Positions 7,546 through 12,528 of a DNA stretch of 12,528 nucleotides are shown here, piece by piece. Every line of letters begins with the position of its first letter. Position 1 is the stretch's first letter. Location: the NCBI GenBank assembly GCA_016869335.1, contig VGEJ01000047.1, forward strand, positions 1-12,528. Reading direction: 5' to 3'. The notes beneath the pieces are model-generated. The model saw nothing but the letters and a program-made list of their open reading frames with translations. It did no database searches and had not been told where the DNA came from. The stretch is from Alphaproteobacteria bacterium. Lineage in GTDB: Bacteria > Pseudomonadota > Alphaproteobacteria > VGEJ01. A program made the translations under genes and the position numbers.

Positions 7546-9385
7546 CGCGCAGTCGAGGCAGAACACCTCGAGGGTTTCCGCGCGGCCGCGCAGGGTCTGC
7601 GCGCCGAGCGAGCGGAGTGGGAAACCCGGACCCAGCGCGGCTGCCGTCGGCGGGCCGATCAGCGCCACCACCTCGATGTCCGCGGCGATGAGATCGCGCG
7701 TGATCGCCTCGAGCCGCTCGGCGGTGTTCACGACGTCGCCGATGATGGTGTAGTTCACCCGGCTCGGGGCGCCGATGTTGCCGACCACGACGGCGCCGGT
7801 GTGGACGCCGATGCGTACCCTGAGCGGCGCCTTGTGGGCGGCGCGGCGGGCGAGGTTGTCGGCGCGGATGGCCCGCCCGATGGCCATGGCCGTACGGCAG
7901 GCGCGGATCGCGTGGTCGGGCTGCTCCTCGGGCGCGCCCCAGAAGGCCATCACCGCATCGCCGATGTACTTGTCGATCGTGGCGCCCTCGGCCTCGACGC
8001 AGCGGTCGCTCAACGCGAAGTGCTCCGAGAGGAACGCCGCCACCTCGGGCGCAGGCAGGTGCTCGGCCATGGCTGTAAAGCCGACCAGATCGGTGAAGAG
8101 GACGGTCACGACCCGCGTCTCCGAGGGCAGCGCCGGGCTGCCCTGGCGCATCAGGCGCAGCACCAGCGGTCGGTGCACATAGGTCGCGAACCAGCGCAGC
8201 CCGCTGACCATGGCGTTGAACGCGGCGGCGGCCTGGTTCACCTCGCGGAACGGGCCGGGGCGCAAGCTCGGCGCGCCCTCCAGGTCGAGCTCGCGGATGC
8301 GCTCGGCCGCGACCGCCAGCCGCCGGAGCGGGCGACCGAGGGCGCCGGCGAAGCCGAGCGCCAGGAAGAGGGCGACGATGACGATGACCACGCCGACGCG
8401 GGTCACGGTGCCGAGGCGCGCCATCTCTTCGCCGGCATCGCCGGCGCGCAGGTAGGTGCCAACCAACAGCGGCTCGGGGCCGAATCCTTCGACTTCGCGG
8501 TAGAGCACGAGGAAGCGATCCTCGCCGAGCCGGAGCGCGCGCGCGGAGGCGCCGCCAAGGCTTGCCGAGTCGACCGGCTCCGCAATCGCATCGTCCCACA
8601 GCGCCGCGAGCACCGGATCGCCCACCTGTGTCAGGGCGGGCAGCGGCTCGCTATCGCTGAGACCCGGAAAGGTGTCGGCAAGAGCGGAGTGCGCCAGCAC
8701 CCGGTCGCCGCCGTAGAGGATGAAGGTGTTGCGCGTATAGGGCCCGGCAATCGAGTGCAGGAAGCTCGAAAGCTCGGCGATCGAAACGCCGGCGATCAGG
8801 ACGCCAACGACCCTACCCGCCCGCCTAACCGGGGAGCGGATGTCGATATAGGTCGTGCCGAGACTCTCGGCGACATAGAGATCGCCCCAGTAGGGCGCGC
8901 TCGCCGCCTCGGCCGCGGCGACGTCGTGGCGGAAGCCTGGATCTCGGCTCCAATCGCTCAACGTCACCGGAAACCCCGCGCGATTGCGGAAAGCGCAGCA
9001 CGCGGAGATCCCGATCGACGAAGGCGACCACGGAGACCTGCGGCGCCGCCGCGAGCGAGGCGAGCAAGAGGCTGCCAAGCTCCTCGCGCTCGGCCACATC
9101 GACCCGGCCGGAGTTCAGGTACGAGGCGAGAAAGTCGAGCTGCGCGCGTGCCGGGTCGAGCTGCGCGCGGGTCCGCTCGGTAATCGAGGCGAGGACGAGG
9201 TCGGTGCGATCGCCCACCAGCTCAGCGGTGGTGTAATGCGCCACCTGATAACCCATGAGCACCACCAACCCGACCGCCGCCAAGACGATCAGGCCGATCC
9301 CGAACACCAACACCAGGGAGAGCGGCACGCCGCGCCGCGCAATGGCACGCGCGCTCCCGGGGTCGCCATCGCTCGCGTGCGGCAC
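7543..9385 (-). pseudogene. Membrane-bound class III adenylate cyclase with Cache-like sensor and HAMP, split by a frameshift
   Basis: This gene would make cyclic AMP from ATP in response to a periplasmic signal. With one base skipped near 8992 it encodes about 613 residues. They comprise TM1 (about 21-44), a periplasmic Cache-like domain (about 50-320, including PVRRAGRVVGVLIAGVSI), TM2 (about 327-349), HAMP (about 350-405) and a C-terminal cyclase domain from about 420. The cyclase domain has metal-binding aspartates in FTDLVGFT (D432) and GDAVMAFWGAP (D476). ATP-type specificity residues are K472 (IDKYIGD) and D550 (TIIGD), with N553 and R557 in VNTAERLE. The upstream fragment reads in one frame to about residue 131 (DRDLRVLR) and the rest reads one base off. 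The proposed GTG start at 9385 has a weak ribosome site; GTG 9328 is an alternative. It begins about 41 bases after the 2TM gene, so they are probably one operon. Without correction, only a truncated sensor fragment, or the downstream part from an internal start, could be made. Confidence 0.87.
8990..8992 (-). other. Frameshift site in the adenylate cyclase gene (one extra base)
   Basis: On the minus strand the coding sequence reads CGC TTT CCG CAA. The upstream frame is convincing up to DRDLRVLR and the downstream frame is convincing from FRNRAGFPVTLSDW. Removing one T from the TTT (AAA on the plus strand) joins them exactly. Beyond this point the upstream frame turns into arginine-rich nonsense, and before it the downstream frame does the same. 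Confidence 0.8.
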
Positions 9386-9426
9386 AGCCTTGGCAGCCCT
9401 CGGCCGGGGATTCGGCGCGGCGACCG

Positions 9427-9723
9427 CTAGCGCCCTTTCCGCTCGATGTACTCCTGCACCTTGCGCTCCTCCCACTCCTTGCTGAAGTAGGTGAACCAGC
9501 CGAACACGCTGTTGCCGTGCAGGAGCAGAAACAAGCCCCAGATCAGCGCCGGCCACACCGCCCAGTAACCGCCCCCGGCCACGAGGTTGATCAGATGCAG
9601 GAGCGCCATGATGGCGAAGTAGGCTCCGAGATGGCTATAGAAGCCCTTCAGCTCCGCGATGTGCTCGCGGGCTTCGCGCTCGAGTTCGATCAGGTGTGGC
9701 GGGCGGCTCGGATCGTCGGACAT
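9427..9723 (-). CDS. Small 2TM-domain membrane protein
   Basis: This is a 98-residue protein matching the short bacterial '2TM domain' pattern. A charged N-terminus (ELEREAREHIAELKGFYSHL) is followed by two hydrophobic helices (about 33-49 and 53-71) separated by GGGYWAVWPA. Next come WGLFLLLHGNSVFGW and a charged tail KEWEERKVQEYIERK. This domain occurs alone or attached to histidine kinases; its biochemical role is not established. The start at 9723 (MSDDPSRPP) is chosen because the open frame upstream has no protein-like composition. No strong Shine-Dalgarno is visible. It precedes the adenylate cyclase by about 41 bases on the same strand, so it may be a membrane partner of that sensor, which is inference from position only. 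Confidence 0.82.
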   Translation of the reverse strand: MSDDPSRPPHLIELEREAREHIAELKGFYSHLGAYFAIMALLHLINLVAGGGYWAVWPALIWGLFLLLHGNSVFGWFTYFSKEWEERKVQEYIERKGR

Positions 9724-9741
9724 GGCGGAACTTATCACGGC

Positions 9742-9755
9742 CGCCAGGCCTGGCG
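9742..9755. promoter_or_regulatory. 14-bp perfect palindrome in the divergent intergenic region
   Basis: CGCCAGGCCTGGCG is its own reverse complement. It lies between the divergent 2TM gene (start 9723) and monooxygenase gene (start 9853), where a dimeric regulator could act on both. In GC-rich DNA such palindromes also arise by chance, so this is tentative. Confidence 0.3.
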
Positions 9756-9801
9756 CGAATGGCAGGACCAGTTTTGCCCTGCGGCGCTGGCTGATCGGCG
9801 A

Positions 9802-9807
9802 TAGAAT
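9802..9807 (+). promoter_or_regulatory. Possible -10 element for the monooxygenase gene
   Basis: TAGAAT matches five of six bases of TATAAT and lies 45 bases before the ATG at 9853. No good -35 sits at 16-18 bases; TTGCCC at 9774-9779 is 22 bases away. It could need an activator or not be a promoter at all. Confidence 0.3.
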
Positions 9808-9841
9808 GAACTCGTGAGAGCGCACAGCGCCGGAGCAGGAT

Positions 9842-9850
9842 GGGGAAGGA
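9842..9850 (+). promoter_or_regulatory. Ribosome binding site deciding the monooxygenase start
   Basis: GGGGAAGGA ends two bases before the ATG at 9853, with the GGGGA core six bases away. It supports this ATG over the in-frame GTG at 9814, which would add thirteen residues of poor composition. Confidence 0.7.
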
Positions 9851-9852
9851 CA

Positions 9853-11079
9853 ATGGGCGACCGTTACCTCAAGTTTGGCATCTTTCTCGCGCCGTTCCAC
9901 CATCAGGGTGAGAACCCCACGGCGGCGCTGCAACGCGATCTCGAGCTGCTCCAGCACCTCGACGCTCTCGGTTGGGACGAAGCGTGGATCGGCGAGCACC
10001 ACTCCGCCGGCATGGAAATCATCGCGGCACCCGAGATCTTCATCGCCGCCGCGGCCGAGCGCACCAAGCACATCCGGCTCGGCACCGGCGTCGTGTCGCT
10101 GCCCTACCACCACCCGCTGATCGTCGCCGATCGGATGAACTTCCTCGATCACCTGACCCGCGGTCGCGCCATGTTCGGCGTCGGTCCCGGCGCGCTGGTG
10201 TCGGACGCCGTCATGCTCGGCATCCGGCCCGACGACCAGCGCCGCCGCATGGACGAGGCGCTCGAGGTGATCCTGCCGCTCCTGCGCGGTGAGACCGTCA
10301 CCGCGAGATCGGACTGGTTCGAGATCGCCGGGGGCCGCCTGCAGCTGCCGCCGTACACGCGCCCGCACATCACGATGGGCGTCGCCTGCGCGATCTCGCC
10401 CTCAGGGCCGCGCTGCGCCGGCAAGCACGGCCTGCCGATGCTGTCGCTGGCAGCGACATCGCCCGCCGGTTTCGGCGCGCTCACCGGCCACTGGGACATC
10501 TGCCACGAGGTCGGCGCAAGCCAGGGCTACGACATGCAGCGCCAGGACTGGCGCCTGCTCGGCATGTTCCACATCGCCGAGACACGCAAGAAGGCGAAGG
10601 CCGATGTCCGCTTCGGCATCGGCGCGTTCCTCGAGTACTTCGACGAGGCGGCGACCTTCCCGGTGATCCCCGCGGACGGGCCGCGCGACCTCGATGACCG
10701 CATCGAGTGGATGATCGAGAGCGGCATCGCCGTGATCGGCGATCCCGACGACGCGATCAAGCAGATCGAACGGCTGTGGCAGGGCTCGGGTGGTTTCGGC
10801 ACGATGATGACCTGGGCGGTGAACTGGGCCGACTGGGTGCAGACCAAGCGGAGCTATGAGTTGGTGGCCCGCTACGTGTTTCCGCACTTCCAGAACAGCG
10901 TCGAGCCGCGCTGGACCAGCTATCGCTGGGTGTGCGAGAACCACGCCCGCTTCATTGCCGCCGGGCAGCACGCGGTGGCCGGCGCCCGGCAGGTCTACGA
11001 GGCCGAGCGCGAGGCGCGGGCAAAGGGCGCCAAGCCCGGTGCCAGGCGCAAGGGCAAGTCGCGCCGCGCCGCCGAATAG
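9853..11079 (+). CDS. LLM-class (luciferase-like) flavin-dependent monooxygenase
   Basis: This 408-residue TIM-barrel enzyme belongs to the bacterial luciferase-like family, which uses reduced flavin and oxygen to oxidise organic substrates. It looks closest to the long alkanal/limonene 1,2-monooxygenase-like group, judged by eye. Visible hallmarks are YLKFGIFLAPFH at the N-terminus, WIGEHHSAGMEIIAAPE (about 45-61), the block RTKHIRLGTGVVSLPYHHPL (about 70-89) and DHLTRGRAMFGVGPG. The last 17 or so residues form a lysine/arginine-rich tail (AKGAKPGARRKGKSRR) unlike the catalytic core. The flavin reductase partner is not in the window. The gene diverges from the 2TM-cyclase genes and is followed 63 bases later by the SIMPL gene on the same strand, so they may be cotranscribed. 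The substrate is unknown. Confidence 0.93.
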   Translation: MGDRYLKFGIFLAPFHHQGENPTAALQRDLELLQHLDALGWDEAWIGEHHSAGMEIIAAPEIFIAAAAERTKHIRLGTGVVSLPYHHPLIVADRMNFLDHLTRGRAMFGVGPGALVSDAVMLGIRPDDQRRRMDEALEVILPLLRGETVTARSDWFEIAGGRLQLPPYTRPHITMGVACAISPSGPRCAGKHGLPMLSLAATSPAGFGALTGHWDICHEVGASQGYDMQRQDWRLLGMFHIAETRKKAKADVRFGIGAFLEYFDEAATFPVIPADGPRDLDDRIEWMIESGIAVIGDPDDAIKQIERLWQGSGGFGTMMTWAVNWADWVQTKRSYELVARYVFPHFQNSVEPRWTSYRWVCENHARFIAAGQHAVAGARQVYEAEREARAKGAKPGARRKGKSRRAAE

Positions 11080-11142
11080 CAAGCCGCCAAGGGGTACTGG
11101 CGAGCCGCGGGCCCCGACGTCGGGCTGGCGGCGGCGTGGCTC

Positions 11143-11796
11143 ATGGCCACCGCCCCGGCGGCTGCCGATGCGCCGAGCGAGCGCCTGGTCCGGGTGACCG
11201 GCACGGGCGCGGTCCTCGCGCGGCCCGACGTTGCGACCATCGAGTCGGGGGCACTGAGTGTCGCCGCCACGGCGGCAGCCGCGCTCGCCGAGAACAACCG
11301 GGTCCAGGAGGCGGTGTTCGCAGCGCTCACCGAGGCAGGGGTGGCGCGCAAGGACATCCGCACGACAGCCTTCAACGTGTACCCGCAGTTCGAGCCCGAG
11401 CCTTCGAGCTTGCGCGGCCCGCGCATCATCGGCTACCAGGTGATGAACTCGGTCAGCGTGACCGTGCGCGACGTCGCCATGCTTGGCACCATCTTGGACC
11501 GCCTGGTCGCGGCCGTCGCCAACCAGATCGGCGGCATTTCCTTCACCGTCGCCGAGCCAGAGGCACTGCTCGATCGGGCGCGGCTGGCAGCAGTGGCCGA
11601 TGCCGCGCGCAAGGCGGCGCTCTACGCCACCGCCGCCGCGGCCACGCTCGGCCCGGTGCTGAGCATCGAGGAGCAGGGCGGCGGCGCGCCGGCGCCCTAC
11701 CTCAAGATGGCCGAGGCAGCGATGAGCGCGACGCCGATCGCACCCGGCACCACCGAGCTTTCCGTCACCGTCGGGGTGACCTACGCGCTCGAGTAG
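11143..11796 (+). CDS. SIMPL domain (DUF541, YggE-like) protein
   Basis: This 217-residue protein matches the SIMPL/DUF541 family, which includes E. coli YggE (linked to lower oxidative stress) and periplasmic or secreted relatives. The family signature is clear: VRVTGTGAVLARPDVATI at about 16-33, KDIRTTAFNVYPQFEPEP, GYQVMNSVSVTVRDV, IGGISFTVAEPE and a closing LSVTVGVTYALE strand. The biochemical activity of the family is not settled. The only in-frame ATG is at 11143, but the in-frame codons just before it encode LAAAWL, which with MATAPAAADA would make a good signal peptide ending. The real start may therefore be a rare codon upstream, such as CTG at 11125. The frame is open back to the TAG of the monooxygenase gene. 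The 3' end overlaps the convergent cyclotransferase gene by 32 bases. Confidence 0.88.
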   Translation: MATAPAAADAPSERLVRVTGTGAVLARPDVATIESGALSVAATAAAALAENNRVQEAVFAALTEAGVARKDIRTTAFNVYPQFEPEPSSLRGPRIIGYQVMNSVSVTVRDVAMLGTILDRLVAAVANQIGGISFTVAEPEALLDRARLAAVADAARKAALYATAAAATLGPVLSIEEQGGGAPAPYLKMAEAAMSATPIAPGTTELSVTVGVTYALE

Positions 11797-12295
11797 AGGG
11801 GACCGGCGCGCGCGCCTGCCCGGCGAGGCATGCCTTCCAGCGGCGGTCGAGATCGGCGAACGAGGCGCGGCCGAACTCGGCCATCCATTCCCGGGTGAGA
11901 TCGAGAAACGCCGGCTTGTGGTGCTCCTGCCACCGCGCCAGGTCCCAGCCGCGCTCGCCGAGCGGCAGGTGGAGAGCCGGCAGCAGAAGCACGGCATCGC
12001 GCACCCGCCCCGATGGGAGCGTCACGGTGCAGGCCGCGATCCGGTACTCCTCGCCCTCGAAGAAGCGCGTCCGCTCCATGTCGCGGGCGTTGAGCCCAGA
12101 GAGCAGGACGCCTGCCACGCTCCCACCCGGCGTCGGTTCAAGGGCGGGGTAGCTCTCGCCGATCACCTGGCGCCGCTCGTAGCCGGGGAGCCGAGCGGGG
12201 CGGAAAGCGGTGTCGGGAAGCGGACGGCCGAGGACCACCTCTGCCACGTCCGCATCCATCAGCGTGCCGTAGAAGAAACAGCGCATCGTCCCCAT
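11765..12295 (-). CDS. AIG2-like gamma-glutamylcyclotransferase family protein
   Basis: This 176-residue protein has the gamma-glutamylcyclotransferase/AIG2 fold. Members cleave gamma-glutamyl amino acids to 5-oxoproline or, in bacteria, act on related gamma-glutamylamines. The N-terminal CFFYGTLMD motif (about 6-14) forms the substrate loop, PGYE is at 37-40, and E80 in RFFEGEEYRIA sits where the catalytic glutamate is expected. A C-terminal helical segment (WQEHHKPAFLDLTREWM) is followed by a basic tail produced by the overlap with the SIMPL gene. The start at 12295 is chosen for the AAGGG six bases upstream; the ATG at 12286 (MRCFFYGTL) is a fair alternative and closer to the motif. No membrane segment is visible. 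The substrate cannot be told from sequence. Confidence 0.86.
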   Translation of the reverse strand: MGTMRCFFYGTLMDADVAEVVLGRPLPDTAFRPARLPGYERRQVIGESYPALEPTPGGSVAGVLLSGLNARDMERTRFFEGEEYRIAACTVTLPSGRVRDAVLLLPALHLPLGERGWDLARWQEHHKPAFLDLTREWMAEFGRASFADLDRRWKACLAGQARAPVPSTRARRSPRR

Positions 12296-12343
12296 CTCCG
12301 GCCCTTTACATAGCATCGGGTACCCCGCGGCGCGCGCACGACG

Positions 12344-12372
12344 TTGTCGCGGTGCCGGCCTCGCGCTAGGGT
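12344..12372 (+). promoter_or_regulatory. Candidate promoter for the rightmost gene
   Basis: TTGTCG (12344-12349) and TAGGGT (12367-12372) are separated by 17 bases. They match four and three bases of the sigma-70 consensus. The -10 overlaps the left arm of the palindrome at 12366-12384, the geometry expected for an operator, but the element match is weak. Confidence 0.3.
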
Positions 12373-12384
12373 CCCGGACCCTAG
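12366..12384. promoter_or_regulatory. Perfect 9-1-9 palindrome in divergent promoter region
   Basis: CTAGGGTCC and GGACCCTAG are perfect inverted arms around a single central C. The element lies between the divergent cyclotransferase and TPR genes, 29 bases before the ATG at 12413. A one-base centre makes a transcript hairpin poor, so a dimeric DNA-binding protein site is the likelier reading. A dispersed intergenic repeat is another option. Confidence 0.5.
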
Positions 12385-12412
12385 TCTCGCGCCCTCGCGG
12401 ATCGGATCGAGA

Positions 12413-12528
12413 ATGTCTGAAGAAGCGGCCCACTCGAGCGTGCTGGCCGAGGCCGCGGCGCACTACCGCGCCGGCCGCCTGGCCGAGGCCCTGGCAGCGT
12501 GCCGCCTCGCTCAGGAGCGCGGCGCTGC
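12413..12528 (+). CDS. N-terminus of a probable TPR-repeat protein (cut by window edge)
   Basis: From the ATG at 12413 the frame is open to the end of the window, giving 38 residues. The piece AAAHYRAGRLAEALAACRLA has the spacing of a tetratricopeptide repeat (small, aromatic, glycine, alanine positions), an alpha-helical protein-interaction module. In many alphaproteobacteria such N-termini belong to long TPR proteins, sometimes fused to a glycosyltransferase, but nothing here shows that. The start is preceded by a weak purine stretch (GGATCGAGA). Composition is alanine-rich like the rest of the genome. Confidence 0.55.
   Translation, partial: MSEEAAHSSVLAEAAAHYRAGRLAEALAACRLAQERGA

Noticed and set aside
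7466..8599. N-terminal extension of the methyltransferase frame reading back through the cyclase
   Set aside because: The open frame continues to 8599 but is arginine/proline-rich nonsense antisense to codons of the cyclase. Protein-like sequence starts at the ATG at 7465 (or 7495).
8985..8999. Programmed +1 frameshifting in the cyclase
   Set aside because: No slippery stop-codon context like that of prfB and no stop near the shift; a mutation or sequencing error is simpler.
7801..9183. 460-residue plus-strand open frame opposite the cyclase
   Set aside because: Rich in histidine, arginine and glycine with no family signal; it mirrors the cyclase coding sequence.
11077..11142. Read-through fusion of the monooxygenase with the SIMPL protein
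   Set aside because: They share a frame across the TAG, but the families are unrelated and the linker looks like a signal-peptide or intergenic region, so chance is likelier.
11805..11816. GGCGCGCGCGCC palindrome as a terminator between convergent genes
   Set aside because: It lies inside the cyclotransferase coding end, has no loop or T tract, and alternating CG is common at this GC content.
10402..11997. 531-residue minus-strand open frame
   Set aside because: It lies opposite the monooxygenase and SIMPL genes, is of low-complexity composition, and has no motif.
1..12528. CRISPR array, tRNA, rRNA, insertion sequence or phage genes
   Set aside because: Scanning by eye found no spaced direct repeats, cloverleaf-like sequences, transposase or integrase motifs.

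Overview
The window is a GC-rich bacterial chromosome segment; by eye most genes are near 65-70% GC. The gene order recF-gyrB at the left edge, an alphaproteobacterial-looking GyrB, and the protein families present suggest an alphaproteobacterium, possibly near Rhodospirillales. That placement is inference from gene content, not a phylogeny. recF-gyrB is classically found beside dnaA/dnaN, so the left end may be close to the chromosomal origin.

Layout, left to right. The plus-strand block at 1-5797 carries the 3' end of recF, a full gyrB that overlaps the recF stop, a class A penicillin-binding protein (glycosyltransferase plus transpeptidase), and an amidohydrolase-2 metal-dependent hydrolase. 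The minus-strand block at 5837-9723, read from right to left, carries a small 2TM-domain membrane protein, a membrane-anchored class III adenylate cyclase split by a single-base frameshift, and a DNA methyltransferase fused to an Mrr-like endonuclease domain. The methyltransferase is interrupted by one in-frame TAA. The plus-strand block at 9853-11796 carries a luciferase-like flavin monooxygenase and a SIMPL (YggE-like) protein. A minus-strand AIG2-like gamma-glutamylcyclotransferase converges on it with a 32-base overlap. At the right edge the start of a probable TPR protein diverges from that gene, with a perfect 9+1+9 palindrome in between.

The core-like genes (recF, gyrB, PBP) handle replication repair, DNA topology and wall synthesis. 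The middle minus block looks accessory. The methyltransferase-nuclease gene has a lower GC middle section (about 47-53% in sampled lines) and is the best candidate for horizontal acquisition. Both it and the neighbouring cyclase are broken by a single lesion, and both lesions are easy to locate because the reading continues perfectly on the far side. Either this segment is decaying, or the assembly has errors here. No tRNA, rRNA, CRISPR array, integrase, transposase or insertion sequence was recognised. Apart from the two broken genes, the window looks like ordinary chromosome, and I do not see a convincing novel multi-gene system.
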